Of a stretch of 64,000 nucleotides of DNA, positions 34,932-44,342 are shown one piece after another. The stretch's first letter is position 1. Each line of letters begins with the position of its first letter. A program made the position numbers and the translations under genes. The DNA comes from Thiothrix sp. (GTDB taxonomy: Bacteria > Pseudomonadota > Gammaproteobacteria > Thiotrichales > Thiotrichaceae): contig SSFA01000012.1 of the NCBI GenBank assembly GCA_008015155.1, positions 62,001-126,000 of the forward strand, read 5' to 3'. The notes under the pieces are model-generated. The model worked only from the letters and a program-made list of their open reading frames with translations. It was not told the DNA's origin and did no database searches.

Positions 34932-34998
34932 CAGCGCCAAGCGGGTTGAAGGTTTCCCGCTGTTTAGTGATCAGCTTAGGCGCTGTAGTGACATTATA
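34932..34998 (-). promoter_or_regulatory. Promoter -10 box and structured 5' leader of the first right-end gene
   Basis: On the minus strand a perfect TATAAT (34993-34998) is followed within about 8 bases by a nested stem: CAGCGCC/GGCGCTG outside and AGCGGG/CCCGCT inside. No clear -35 box is seen. The transcript should start at or near the foot of this stem-loop. Confidence 0.5.
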
Positions 34999-35079
34999 AC
35001 TTAACGTTTTCCTTTCATCTGATTGGCTTTAGATTCATCATTAGCAGATAGAAAGATTGTCTTTCATAGGGGTAGATTA

Positions 35080-35106
35080 AAAAATGTTGGTACTTTTGTT
35101 GGTATC
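35080..35106 (+). repeat. Right copy of the 27-bp near-terminal repeat
   Basis: It differs from 14319-14345 at two adjacent bases and lies about 60 bp inside attR, as expected for paired recombinase or excisionase arm sites. Confidence 0.6.
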
Positions 35107-35168
35107 TTCATTGTTTAGTCTGTATTTTATGTTGTTACATCAATAGTTTATTCAATATTATTGATAGA

Positions 35169-35187
35169 CACCGTACCACCATCTATT
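35169..35187 (+). other. attR: degenerate tRNA-Met tail at the right island edge
   Basis: CACCGTACCACCATCTATT repeats the tRNA-Met 3' end with one deleted G and one C-to-T change. A terminator hairpin follows at once, then ordinary chromosomal genes, marking the right boundary. Confidence 0.75.
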
Positions 35188-35188
35188 C

Positions 35189-35223
35189 AAAGCCCTTGCA
35201 GATTAGTTCTGCAGGGGCTTTTT
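35189..35223 (+). terminator. Terminator beyond attR, probably the original tRNA-Met terminator
   Basis: The stem AAAGCCCTTGCAG with CTGCAGGGGCTTT (one G-T pair) is followed by TTTTT. It sits relative to attR as the 14244 hairpin does relative to tRNA-Met. Confidence 0.8.
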
Positions 35224-35236
35224 ACTATGCGCAACC

Positions 35237-36148
35237 ATGACGCTCATTCTTAGCACTATTTCGCCTATTTTTATTTTATTACTGCTTGGCTATTTAGCTA
35301 AACGTACTAACTTCTTACCAGCTGATTTTTGGCCTTCGGTAGAAAAGGTATCTTATTATATTCTGCTGCCAGCACTCTTGATTCTTAATCTGAGTCAGGC
35401 GCAAATTCATTGGTCTGAAACGAGTCGCTTAATAGTAGGGATTATCTTAGTGCCTGTGCTAGCAGGCTTAGTCAGCTGGCCCTTTAAGCTAGGCCTAAAC
35501 TTAACTGCCGCAGATTACACTTCATTTTTTCAAGCGGTGGTACGTTTCAGTACCTATATAGGCTTGGCACTGTCTACGGTTTTTCCACCACCAGCACCCA
35601 CTTTAGGTGCTTTGGTCTTAGCTGTGATGATTCCGGTCGTAAATATTTTATGTGTCCTGATCTTTTCGCTGTATATACAAAAGCAGCTAAGACTAAGTGC
35701 TTTATGTAAATCCTTGTCGACTAATCCTTTATTAGTAGCCTGTGTGCTTGGCATTCTATTAAATCTCTCGCCTTGGAAGTTACCAAGCATTGTGCTGGAT
35801 GTATTTAAGCAATTAGGACAAATGGCACTACCTGCAGGTTTATTAGCCGTAGGCGCGGGTCTTAACTTCGCGGCTTTAAAAGGTCTTCATGCCCCGTTCT
35901 TTTGGAGTTCAGCCTTAAAGTTGTTAGTCGTGCCTGCGTTGGCTTATGGCATAGCCTTAAGCTTGGGATTAGATGCAACTTCAAGTGCTATCTTAGTGAT
36001 TTTTGCAGCCTTACCCACCGCACCATCTGCCTATATCTTAGCTCGTCAACTCGGTGGTAATGCTGAATTGATGGCTGGGATGATTACTGGACAAACCTTA
36101 CTGTCTCTACTGACCTTGCCACTGATTTTGTCTTTATTGCTGCATTGA
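35237..36148 (+). CDS. AEC-family (auxin efflux carrier type) transporter
   Basis: The 303-residue protein is almost wholly hydrophobic, with about ten membrane segments in two halves. It begins with the family pattern PIFILLLLGYLAKRTNFL and later has LPAGLLAVGAGLNF and PTAPSAYILARQLGGN. AEC proteins are secondary transporters, often of organic acids, but the substrate cannot be told. It is the first host gene after the island. Confidence 0.85.
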   Translation: MTLILSTISPIFILLLLGYLAKRTNFLPADFWPSVEKVSYYILLPALLILNLSQAQIHWSETSRLIVGIILVPVLAGLVSWPFKLGLNLTAADYTSFFQAVVRFSTYIGLALSTVFPPPAPTLGALVLAVMIPVVNILCVLIFSLYIQKQLRLSALCKSLSTNPLLVACVLGILLNLSPWKLPSIVLDVFKQLGQMALPAGLLAVGAGLNFAALKGLHAPFFWSSALKLLVVPALAYGIALSLGLDATSSAILVIFAALPTAPSAYILARQLGGNAELMAGMITGQTLLSLLTLPLILSLLLH

Positions 36149-36250
36149 AGCAAAAAAAACCGCTATAACCCATCTAGTCACGTGAATTATCGCTGAATTC
36201 ATATTATGATTCGGCTCTTTTCTTTATAAATCCTTAATCAGGAGTTAAGT

Positions 36251-37945
36251 GTGGAACTGACTGGTGCCGAGATATTCGTTGAGTGTCTAAAGGCAGAAGG
36301 GGTTGAAACCATTTTCGGTTATCCGGGTGGGGCAGTGTTACATATTTATGACGCGCTCTACAAAGAAGCCGAGCATGTCAACCATATTCTGGTCCGACAC
36401 GAACAAGCAGCTGTGCATGCAGCTGAAGGCTATGCTAAGGCTACTAATAGACCTGGTGTGGTGTTAGTCACTTCAGGCCCTGGCGCAACCAATGCGGTCA
36501 CCGGGATTGCCGATGCGTACATGGACTCCGTACCGCTGGTAGTGTTTACAGGGCAAGTTCCACGCCATTTAATCGGCAATGATGCTTTCCAAGAAGTGGA
36601 TATCGTTGGGATTACGCGTCCCTGCGTGAAGCATAATTTCTTAGTGACTGATGTTAAGGACTTAGCTGCAACAGTTAAGAAAGCCTTTTATATTGCCAGT
36701 ACGGGTCGTCCAGGGCCAGTGCTAGTGGATATTCCAAAGGATATTACCGCAGCTCGTTGTGAGTTTGAGTATCCAAAAGAAATCAGTATTCGCTCTTATA
36801 ATCCTACGGTTAAAGGCAATAAGCGCCAAATTCGGCGTGCTATTGATTTAATGTTGGAATGCCAGCGTCCGATCCTTTATACCGGTGGTGGCGTAGTTTT
36901 ATCCGGTGGAGCTGCTGAGCTAACTCAATTAGCACGCGCCTTAAAGTTTCCAGTTACGAATACTTTAATGGGCTTAGGTGCTTATCCTGCAACTGATCCT
37001 CTATTTGTCGGTATGCTTGGCATGCACGGGACTTATGAAGCCAATCATGCGATGCACCAGTCGGATTTAGTCATTGCCATTGGCGCACGCTTTGATGACC
37101 GGGTAACAGGCAATATCGAGAAATTCTGCCCGCACGCGAAAATCATCCACGTTGATATCGACCCAGCTTCTATTTCGAAAAATGTGAAGGTCGATATTCC
37201 GATTGTAGGTGATGTAAAACATGTCTTGCGGGATTTGCTAGACGAATTGCACTCACGTAAAGATTGGCAAACAGCCGATATCAGTGCTTGGTGGGCACAA
37301 ATCAATGAGTGGCGCAAGGCAGATTGTCTTAAATATGAACAAGATAATGAGTCGATTCGCTCGCAGTTTGTAGTGGAAAAACTCTGGGAAGTCACAGGCG
37401 GTGATGCTTATGTCACCTCTGATGTAGGCCAACACCAGATGTGGGCTGCCCAATTCTACAAGTTTGATAAGCCTAATCGTTGGATTAATTCCGGTGGCTT
37501 AGGGACGATGGGCTTTGGTTTGCCTGCTGCGATGGGCGTGCAAATTGCTTATCCGGATGCCACGGTGGCCTGTATTACCGGTGATGGCAGTATTCAAATG
37601 AATATCCAAGAGCTATCGACCTGTATGCAATATCAATTGCCGATTAAGGTTATCACTCTGAATAATGGCTATTTAGGGATGGTAAGGCAGTGGCAAGAGT
37701 TCTTCTATCAGAAGCGTTATTCGATGTCCTATATGGATGCTTTGCCTGATTTCGTCAAATTGGCTGAAGCGTATGGCCATGTGGGTATGCGTATTGAGCG
37801 GCCTGGCGATGTCGAAGGGGCATTGAAAGAAGCGATGGCAATGAAGAATCGTTTAGTGTTTATGGATTTCATTACTAAGCGTGAAAGCAATGTTTATCCG
37901 ATGGTTCCAGCCAATGCTGGTCACAATGAAATGATCTTGGTGTAA
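36251..37945 (+). CDS. ilvI: Acetolactate synthase, large catalytic subunit
   Basis: The 564-residue thiamine-diphosphate enzyme makes acetolactate and acetohydroxybutyrate, the first step of branched-chain amino-acid synthesis. Motifs: FGYPGGAVLHIYDAL with the downstream catalytic Glu in LVRHEQAAVHAAEGYA, and the ThDP motif GDGSIQMNIQELSTCMQYQLPIKVITLNN. The start is GTG at 36251 with AGGAG 8 bases upstream. The small subunit gene follows after 3 bp. No leader-peptide attenuator is evident. Confidence 0.95.
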   Translation: MELTGAEIFVECLKAEGVETIFGYPGGAVLHIYDALYKEAEHVNHILVRHEQAAVHAAEGYAKATNRPGVVLVTSGPGATNAVTGIADAYMDSVPLVVFTGQVPRHLIGNDAFQEVDIVGITRPCVKHNFLVTDVKDLAATVKKAFYIASTGRPGPVLVDIPKDITAARCEFEYPKEISIRSYNPTVKGNKRQIRRAIDLMLECQRPILYTGGGVVLSGGAAELTQLARALKFPVTNTLMGLGAYPATDPLFVGMLGMHGTYEANHAMHQSDLVIAIGARFDDRVTGNIEKFCPHAKIIHVDIDPASISKNVKVDIPIVGDVKHVLRDLLDELHSRKDWQTADISAWWAQINEWRKADCLKYEQDNESIRSQFVVEKLWEVTGGDAYVTSDVGQHQMWAAQFYKFDKPNRWINSGGLGTMGFGLPAAMGVQIAYPDATVACITGDGSIQMNIQELSTCMQYQLPIKVITLNNGYLGMVRQWQEFFYQKRYSMSYMDALPDFVKLAEAYGHVGMRIERPGDVEGALKEAMAMKNRLVFMDFITKRESNVYPMVPANAGHNEMILV

Positions 37946-37948
37946 GCG

Positions 37949-38455
37949 ATGAGTGACGAAACACGGCATGTAATTTCCATTTTAATGGAAAACGAAGCAG
38001 GTGCCTTGTCGCGGGTATCTGGCTTATTCTCAGCACGCGGCTATAACATTGAATCGCTGACCGTAGCACCCACTGAGGACGCTACTTTATCACGTTTGAC
38101 TTTGGTCACTTTGTGCAGTGAAGAAATCGTTGAGCAAATCATGAAGCAACTCCATAAACTGGTTGATGTGGTGAAGCTGATGGATTTAAACGATTATCCG
38201 CACATTGAGCGTGAGATGATGCTGGTCAAAGTCGATGTGCAAAAGCATGGCTCTTGTGATCAAGTGAAGCGCTTAACGGATATTTTCCGCGCCCGCATTA
38301 TTGATGTCAGTGATAAAACTTATACAATTGAAGTGACCGGCAATCGCTCTAAGCTCGATGCCTTCTTACAAGCCTTGAGTGAAGCGCGGATTATGGAAGT
38401 GGTACGCTCTGGTAGTATGGGGATAGCACGTGGTTCTAGTGCTTTAACTGTTTAA
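37949..38455 (+). CDS. ilvH: Acetolactate synthase, regulatory small subunit
   Basis: The 168-residue protein has an N-terminal ACT domain (HVISILMENEAGALSRVSGLFSARGYNIESLTV) that binds valine for feedback inhibition, and a C-terminal domain. It directly follows ilvI, forming the usual ilvIH pair. Confidence 0.96.
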   Translation: MSDETRHVISILMENEAGALSRVSGLFSARGYNIESLTVAPTEDATLSRLTLVTLCSEEIVEQIMKQLHKLVDVVKLMDLNDYPHIEREMMLVKVDVQKHGSCDQVKRLTDIFRARIIDVSDKTYTIEVTGNRSKLDAFLQALSEARIMEVVRSGSMGIARGSSALTV

Positions 38456-38486
38456 ATAGTTTCTAAAGATTGCTTGAAGTAAATAG

Positions 38487-38513
38487 GGGATAGTGTGAAC
38501 TGTCCCTTTTTTT
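38487..38513 (+). terminator. Terminator of ilvIH
   Basis: GGGATAGT-GTGA-ACTGTCCC forms an 8-bp stem with one G-T pair and is followed by seven T. Confidence 0.85.
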
Positions 38514-38518
38514 ATTGT

Positions 38519-38998
38519 TTAAACACGCAATTTAAAAATCGGCTGATTATCCTCGTCTAGCAAATCCTGCTGTATGAGCCACAGCCGCGCATCTTCTGCA
38601 TCCTCTTCAAACCAAGCTTGTGCAGAACCTAAACGAAAGGTATAGCCCCAACGATCCATATCTAATAGAGCACCTGCTTTGCCAAAGCTGGGGAATTGTT
38701 CAGCTAGGATAATCTGCAAATAACATACTGCATCTTCTTCTGAAGTTTCGCCGCCCGCATCGGTATGCAGTTGCGCTCGACGAACTTCATCCATACAGAT
38801 GACATGGCAGGTTTCATGCAAGAAAGAGTGCATTGGTGTATCAGGGCGTATATAAATAGTTCGTCCAATCATCCCCGCTTCTGATTCACCCCAATAGCTG
38901 CCGGGAATGCTCGCTTGCGGCTCTACTAGACACAAGCTTAGTCCATACTGTGTTAACAGTTGCTGTAAAGCTTGAACAGGCAATTCAGCAACCGTCAT
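38519..38998 (-). CDS. Hypothetical HExxH-containing protein
   Basis: The 159-residue protein (ATG at 38998; the tracked start would be TTG) contains FLHETCHVICMDE, an H-E-x-x-H pattern typical of zinc metallopeptidases, within an otherwise unfamiliar acidic protein. No signal peptide is seen. It lies downstream of the CopD-like gene, with a 17-bp gap, and converges on ilvH. Protease activity is only suggested by the motif. Confidence 0.6.
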   Translation of the reverse strand: MTVAELPVQALQQLLTQYGLSLCLVEPQASIPGSYWGESEAGMIGRTIYIRPDTPMHSFLHETCHVICMDEVRRAQLHTDAGGETSEEDAVCYLQIILAEQFPSFGKAGALLDMDRWGYTFRLGSAQAWFEEDAEDARLWLIQQDLLDEDNQPIFKLRV

Positions 38999-39015
38999 CA
39001 CGGGTTCACTGACGT

Positions 39016-39474
39016 TTACAACCAATATTTACCCGCCGCACCAATGACAATAGTGATCAAACCAATCAGAAGATTCAGGCCTACTAAAAAGCGGATTTGA
39101 TTTAAAGCTTTACCTGCTTCTTGCCAGTTAGATTGTTGAACATAGTGGGTTAGACGCTTATAGGGTGCGAAAAATACATGTAGAAAGATGGCCATCATAA
39201 CCAAACCTAGGGTATGCATAAGGTGAATGAAGACTGGAGCATTCTTCATTCCACCATAAGGGCCAAACAGCATCCAATAGCCTGAAGCCAAAATCAAAGC
39301 AATCGCTGCCCATACCCAAGGAAAGAAACGACTAAATACTCCTTGCCACAGGGGTAAACGCTGCGGCGGTTGCAACTGACTAGCAGCAATCGGGCGCAAC
39401 ACCATATAAGCGAAAAACATCCCGCCGACCCACACTGTGATCGCTAATACGTGCAGTGCTAGAGCTATCGACAT
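39016..39474 (-). CDS. CopD-like four-helix membrane protein
   Basis: The 152-residue protein has four hydrophobic segments and the CopD-family pattern ALHVLAITVWVGGMFFAYMVLRP at the N-terminus with a conserved His. CopD-like proteins are linked to copper handling, but small stand-alone versions are poorly characterised. It precedes the HExxH gene on the minus strand and follows the exopolysaccharide cluster. Confidence 0.78.
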   Translation of the reverse strand: MSIALALHVLAITVWVGGMFFAYMVLRPIAASQLQPPQRLPLWQGVFSRFFPWVWAAIALILASGYWMLFGPYGGMKNAPVFIHLMHTLGLVMMAIFLHVFFAPYKRLTHYVQQSNWQEAGKALNQIRFLVGLNLLIGLITIVIGAAGKYWL

Positions 39475-39501
39475 CTTGACTTCCTTTCAGCTAATAAATC
39501 C

Positions 39502-41430
39502 TCAAACTTTGTTGGGATAGTGATAGTAATCATCACCATACCCCAAGCGCCCAGCATCTTTTACTTGATTCAAGATAATACCGGATACATTAGTACCTGT
39601 TTCTTGTAAACGCTTCAATGCATTATTGATCGTGCTGGTACTGGTATCATTGGCATGTACAGTCAGCAACGTAATATTTGCTAAAGAGGTAAGAATCATG
39701 GCATCGGCTAGGCCTAAAATAGGTGGGCCATCCATAATAATGACATCATAATGCTGGCCTGCAGTCCTAAGTAGTGTTTCCATCTTTGTATTGGCTAACA
39801 GCTCAGCTGGGTCAGTAGGTGGGCTACCTGCCACAACAATATCCAAATTAGGCACATTCGAGGCTTGCGATAATTGATCTAAAGGGTACTCACCAGATAG
39901 ATAGCCTACTAGGTTTTGCTGATTACGAGTGCCAATTAATTTGTGTAGAGATGGATTACGCAAATCAGCATCAATCAGTAAAACCCGATTACCCGTATGG
40001 GCAAAAGCACTAGCTAAATTCATAGCTATAGTCGTTTTCCCTTCATTCGCGCGAGCACTGGTAATGAACAAAATCGCCTTTTCATTCTGTTCCCGTAGCT
40101 TAAAACGGACGGTTGTGCGTAAAGAGCGGAAGGCTTCTGCTAAAGCAGATTTTGGTGAATTCAAGACCAGTTGTGAAATTTTCTTGGGATCGGTTTCATT
40201 AACAGCAGGTACTAAGCCTAATACGGGCAAGCGAGTTTGGCGCTCTAGCTCATTAATATCTTTAACACTGTCATCCATGAATTCACGTAAGAACGCAGCT
40301 GCAATACCTAAAAATAGACCTAATAAGCCTGCAAAAGTGAGATTAGTAGACAATTTAGGCTTGAATTTTTGTAAGGGTGGTAATGCTTTATCAATAATGC
40401 TGAGATTATTACTACCAGCCTCACCGGCTACATTGATCTCTTTTAAGCGTTGCAACAAGCCTTGGTAGAGTGCTTGGTTCGTTTCGACTTCACGCTCTAA
40501 AGTGTTATATGCAACGCGACTATCTTGATAGATCAAGGCCTTTTTTTCTTCTTCACTTAAGGCATCACGCAGTAATTCAGCGCGTTTTCTAGCGGCAGCG
40601 AGTTCAGTTTGACGGGCAGGATCAGTTTCTACGATGATGGCTTCGCTTTCAGCTTTCACGAGCTCTTCAGATAAACGCATAATTTTATGCGAGCTAGTGG
40701 TGGATTCTTTGTCATCTAGATTAATAATGGTGTTTTCTTTAGCGTAAGCATTAAGTGCTTTTTCACTTTCTTGTAACTTGCCTTTGGCTTCTTGAATTTG
40801 TTGTTGCAGAAAGGTTTGTGCGCCACCTGTTAATTCCAAACGACGGGCACGATTGCTGTTCACAAACTCTTCTACAATCGCATTGGCTACTTCAGCCGCT
40901 TTTTCAGGACTAGAGGCATCAAAATGAATGGCGACTAAGCGCGAATTCTTAATAGGCTCTATATCCAAATTGTCCATAATGGCATTGGCTAAAGCGGTTT
41001 TGCTATTAGCTGCATCGATTGGCGAAAAAGCGCTTTTAATCTTGCCTAATAAAGAGCGGCGAATGACATCTTCTGTTAATTGTAACTTATCGATGACTTT
41101 TTCAATCACCGAATAACTTCTAATTAATTCAAATTGGGTCGCATAGAAGTCACGGGTGTCACGAATATCGCCGTTATTTAAGAAATCTACATTAACCACT
41201 TTGGTAGCTTCGCGCTCAACTTGCAAAGTCGCTGTGGCGCGATAGACAGGGCTACTTAAAAAAGTTAAGACTAAGGCCAACAACAGAGTTGCAGCCACGA
41301 TACCCAATACCAATTTTTTCTGACGCACCAGAGTCTTCCAAAATTCACGCAGATCGAGAGTATCCTGAGCCTTTGCGTAAGTTGGAACATAATGAGTTCC
41401 ATTGACTTGACTTGCAGTGTTCTGATTCAT
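39502..41430 (-). CDS. Polysaccharide co-polymerase/tyrosine autokinase (Wzc type)
   Basis: The 642-residue protein has a Wzz domain with a membrane segment near residues 41-60, a long coiled periplasmic region, a second membrane segment, and a cytoplasmic BY-kinase domain. The kinase shows TSARANEGKTTIAMN (Walker A), LLIDADLRNP (Walker A') and VIIMDGPPILG (Walker B), and ends in a tyrosine cluster YGDDYYHY. Such proteins control chain length and export in Wzx/Wzy pathways through autophosphorylation of the tail. It is the last gene of the cluster. Confidence 0.93.
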   Translation of the reverse strand: MNQNTASQVNGTHYVPTYAKAQDTLDLREFWKTLVRQKKLVLGIVAATLLLALVLTFLSSPVYRATATLQVEREATKVVNVDFLNNGDIRDTRDFYATQFELIRSYSVIEKVIDKLQLTEDVIRRSLLGKIKSAFSPIDAANSKTALANAIMDNLDIEPIKNSRLVAIHFDASSPEKAAEVANAIVEEFVNSNRARRLELTGGAQTFLQQQIQEAKGKLQESEKALNAYAKENTIINLDDKESTTSSHKIMRLSEELVKAESEAIIVETDPARQTELAAARKRAELLRDALSEEEKKALIYQDSRVAYNTLEREVETNQALYQGLLQRLKEINVAGEAGSNNLSIIDKALPPLQKFKPKLSTNLTFAGLLGLFLGIAAAFLREFMDDSVKDINELERQTRLPVLGLVPAVNETDPKKISQLVLNSPKSALAEAFRSLRTTVRFKLREQNEKAILFITSARANEGKTTIAMNLASAFAHTGNRVLLIDADLRNPSLHKLIGTRNQQNLVGYLSGEYPLDQLSQASNVPNLDIVVAGSPPTDPAELLANTKMETLLRTAGQHYDVIIMDGPPILGLADAMILTSLANITLLTVHANDTSTSTINNALKRLQETGTNVSGIILNQVKDAGRLGYGDDYYHYPNKV

Positions 41431-41539
41431 AATCGGTATAAATAATATCTTGGGGTTAATCGTATTCGCGGCAGTTTAGCGTAGTTCAGTTGGACTCAAA
41501 CGCAGCATTGTATCTTGTGGAAAGCGAGTGTGCATAGGC

Positions 41540-42637
41540 TTAAGGGCTGGAGCTAGCTTTCTCAGATGAACCGTAAAATGAGTTGATCAAACGCCGTAGC
41601 GGTGTTTCCATATATTTAAAAGATAAAATAGAGGCTACGGTTAGCAAGATCGCAAATAGATAATAGTGCAGATTAGCATCTAAAGGTAACCAATGGCCTA
41701 AAACTCGATCGTAAATTCCGTAAGCCGGCCGCTGCAGAATATACAATGAATAACTCGCTTCGCCTAGTAATACTAAAAAAGGTAGAGACATGAAGCGCTT
41801 AGTCCATCCTGTATTCACAGCTAAGAGTACTAAAATAGCTAAAAATACAGGTGCAATTAATCCATTATTGTAGTCAATCAAGAAGCCTAGTTGTTGCTCA
41901 AAACCTTTCTCATAGGCGAGTAACAGAATGACAACTAGGGTAAGAGTCAATAGAGCTAATCCATTCCAAGCTTGATCTAGCTTACGAAATTGACCCTTGC
42001 AGAAAGCAACACCTACGACTAGGCCAAGCATGAAAGTACTTAAGTGCATTAAGGGATGATAGTAAATAAACTCATGCAAAATACCTTTAGCTGTATAGCT
42101 ACTAGAGTTGTGCAAGATTATTTGTAAGAATTGAGTGCTTAGCCAAAGTACTAAACTAAGTACAGCTAGCTTCTTTAGGCCTTGAGTATTTACAAAATAG
42201 AGTAAAAACGGGAAGCACAAATAGAACAAAGCTTCGACTGAGAGCGACCAGCCAGGGGAGTTAAGTACCATCGCATATCCCGGTATCCAAGCCTGTAACA
42301 TACTTAGGCTTAAGCCAACCGCCATAGGGTCACGCCCATCTGTTTTTAGATTAGCAAGAATCATCAAAGTTAAGGCTAATAAGTAAACAGGATAAATGCG
42401 TGCAAATCGTGCGAGCCAATATTTAAGTTTATTGATCTTCGGGCGGTCAGGCTGATAATAAGCAACCGCCATAATGAAACCAGAGAGCACAAAGAAAAAG
42501 CTCACTGCTATTGGGCCAGCGGTAACTACCGGATGCCACCATGCATGGGTGGCAGGAAACGCCTGTTGACCAAAGTGAAAAAAGACAACTGTTAAGGCAG
42601 CAATGTAGCGAGTGAAGGTGAGCTGATCAAGTTTCAA
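41540..42637 (-). CDS. Acyltransferase family 3 membrane protein (OafA/ExoZ type)
   Basis: The 365-residue protein has about ten membrane segments and the family motifs LTFTRYIAALTVVFFHFGQ (R and H of the catalytic start) and SVEALFYLCFPF. These proteins move acetyl or succinyl groups onto exported sugars. Here it probably decorates the exopolysaccharide repeat unit made by the surrounding genes. Confidence 0.9.
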   Translation of the reverse strand: MKLDQLTFTRYIAALTVVFFHFGQQAFPATHAWWHPVVTAGPIAVSFFFVLSGFIMAVAYYQPDRPKINKLKYWLARFARIYPVYLLALTLMILANLKTDGRDPMAVGLSLSMLQAWIPGYAMVLNSPGWSLSVEALFYLCFPFLLYFVNTQGLKKLAVLSLVLWLSTQFLQIILHNSSSYTAKGILHEFIYYHPLMHLSTFMLGLVVGVAFCKGQFRKLDQAWNGLALLTLTLVVILLLAYEKGFEQQLGFLIDYNNGLIAPVFLAILVLLAVNTGWTKRFMSLPFLVLLGEASYSLYILQRPAYGIYDRVLGHWLPLDANLHYYLFAILLTVASILSFKYMETPLRRLINSFYGSSEKASSSP

Positions 42638-42660
42638 GGTGGTTGAGGCTTAAGGGTATT

Positions 42661-44046
42661 TTAGTAAGCATTTTTGTCTGACAAGGTTTTGAAAGCCGTC
42701 GCTACAATAATGCGTAAGTCTAGCCATAAACTCCATGAGCGAATATATTCCATATCACACTCAACACGCTTTTGCATTTTATATAAAGTGTCCGTTTCAC
42801 CACGCCAGCCATTGACCTGAGCCCAACCGGTAATACCGGGCTTCATCATATGCCGTTGCATGTAGCCCGGAATCAGTGTTCTATAAGCCTCGTTATGCGC
42901 AACCGCATGAGGGCGTGGCCCTACAATCGACATATGTCCTTGAAGTACATTGAAGAACTGAGGTAGTTCATCCAAGGATGTTTTCCGTAGGAAAGCACCT
43001 ACTTTAGTGACACGTACATCATTGCGGGTAGCTTGTTTAATCACATTACCATTTTCACAAACTGTCATGGTGCGGAATTTCCAAACTTGAAACTCTTCAC
43101 CTCTTAAACCATGCCGGGCTTGCTTAAACAGTACTGGGCCGGGCGAGGTTACTTTAATAGCTAAGGCAATCATAGCCATGATGGGTAGAATTAAGATAAG
43201 AATTAAACTACCAATAATTAAATCTTCAGCACGCTTAATAAAAGCACGTTGGGCTGAAAGAGGCGCATCATAGATACATAAAACGGGTGTATCAGCAATT
43301 TCTAAATATTTATTATGTAAGAGCGCGTGGGTAAAGTTATCAGGAATCAAGCGAACTGGTGTGATGGTATCAGCAAGCTGGCTAATCAGGTGGCTAGAAA
43401 AGTTTTGATTTTGTGTAGGTAATGCCAAGTAGATTTGATCCCAAGTCCCATTACGTGCGGCTTCTAACAGATCTTCAGTTTGACCAATCTTGGCATAATT
43501 GCCTGGCAAACTAACCGTGTCTGAATCAACACTATAAAACCCAGCTACTTGTAGACCGGATTCAGGCTGGTTATTGATCGAATCTGCAAAGCGCAAGCCT
43601 GTTTCAGTAATGCCCACAATGGCAATATTACGATTACGAATCCCAATCCGTTTCAGATGAGATAACAACACCCTTAAGGTATAACGGCTAAAGACTAGCA
43701 GTAAAGGTGTAGTCACTAGCCAAGCCACTAGTACAACCCGAGAGAATTGCTCAGAGGTTTTTGCAATAAAGATAATAAAGACTAGGAGGAAGAAGGTAGT
43801 GAGCCAGGTCACTACTGTCCGCATCGCTTCGTCGCGGAAGAAAGGACGACCACTCCAAGAGGTATAAATATCGGTAAAGCGTCCTACTAAGCCAAAAATT
43901 AGAGAAGCCCCTAAACCTGCCGCTAAATAGCCATTGAGGAAGTCATAGTTAGGATCATAAAGGGATGCTAAAAGTACAATGTTTAAAATAACCAGGGTAT
44001 CTGCACTGCGGTAGACGAGTTCAGAACTGATTTTTTTATCGACCAT
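42661..44046 (-). CDS. Undecaprenyl-phosphate sugar-phosphate transferase (WcaJ/GumD type priming enzyme)
   Basis: The 461-residue protein has four N-terminal membrane segments, a CoA-binding-like central domain, a further membrane helix and a catalytic domain with SPGPVLFKQARHGLRGEEF, VWKFRTM, GPRPHA and GITGWAQVNGWRGETDT. It transfers the first sugar phosphate, most likely glucose-1-phosphate, to undecaprenyl phosphate and so starts each repeat unit. A 296-bp gap upstream of it suggests its own promoter. Confidence 0.93.
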   Translation of the reverse strand: MVDKKISSELVYRSADTLVILNIVLLASLYDPNYDFLNGYLAAGLGASLIFGLVGRFTDIYTSWSGRPFFRDEAMRTVVTWLTTFFLLVFIIFIAKTSEQFSRVVLVAWLVTTPLLLVFSRYTLRVLLSHLKRIGIRNRNIAIVGITETGLRFADSINNQPESGLQVAGFYSVDSDTVSLPGNYAKIGQTEDLLEAARNGTWDQIYLALPTQNQNFSSHLISQLADTITPVRLIPDNFTHALLHNKYLEIADTPVLCIYDAPLSAQRAFIKRAEDLIIGSLILILILPIMAMIALAIKVTSPGPVLFKQARHGLRGEEFQVWKFRTMTVCENGNVIKQATRNDVRVTKVGAFLRKTSLDELPQFFNVLQGHMSIVGPRPHAVAHNEAYRTLIPGYMQRHMMKPGITGWAQVNGWRGETDTLYKMQKRVECDMEYIRSWSLWLDLRIIVATAFKTLSDKNAY

Positions 44047-44342
44047 CGATATATTCCATCCACATAGTCTTATCCTGACACCTTACGGAGCAGGGCTTTA
44101 TTGTCACATTGCTCATCATTCAACTATTTTGACAAAAAAACAACACCAATCCCACATTGTAACAAAATGTGAATGGGTAGCTGATTTGTCTTAAACAGCT
44201 GTTCTGCAAGCAAAACTCGATTTTTGCGGCAAACAGACACTCAAATCGGCCGCTATTCTGCCATTAAATATAGCTTAATTCAGCAAGTTATGTCGTAAAA
44301 AAAATACAAATGTAGGACTTTTTATGACAATCGTTAGGTTTA
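44047..44342. other. Intergenic gap inside the exopolysaccharide cluster
   Basis: About 296 bp without a convincing ORF. It contains an imperfect inverted repeat (CACATT...AATGTG near 44152-44171) and AT-rich DNA that could hold the promoter for the priming-transferase, acyltransferase and kinase genes. No clear promoter boxes were assigned. Confidence 0.4.

Noticed and set aside
14212-35168. Insertion sequences or transposases in the island
   Set aside because: No transposase-like protein or matching terminal inverted repeats were found; the rearrangements seen are explained by small duplications.
36149-36250. Leader-peptide attenuator before ilvI
   Set aside because: The gap of about 100 bp has no short ORF rich in Val, Leu or Ile and no terminator hairpin.
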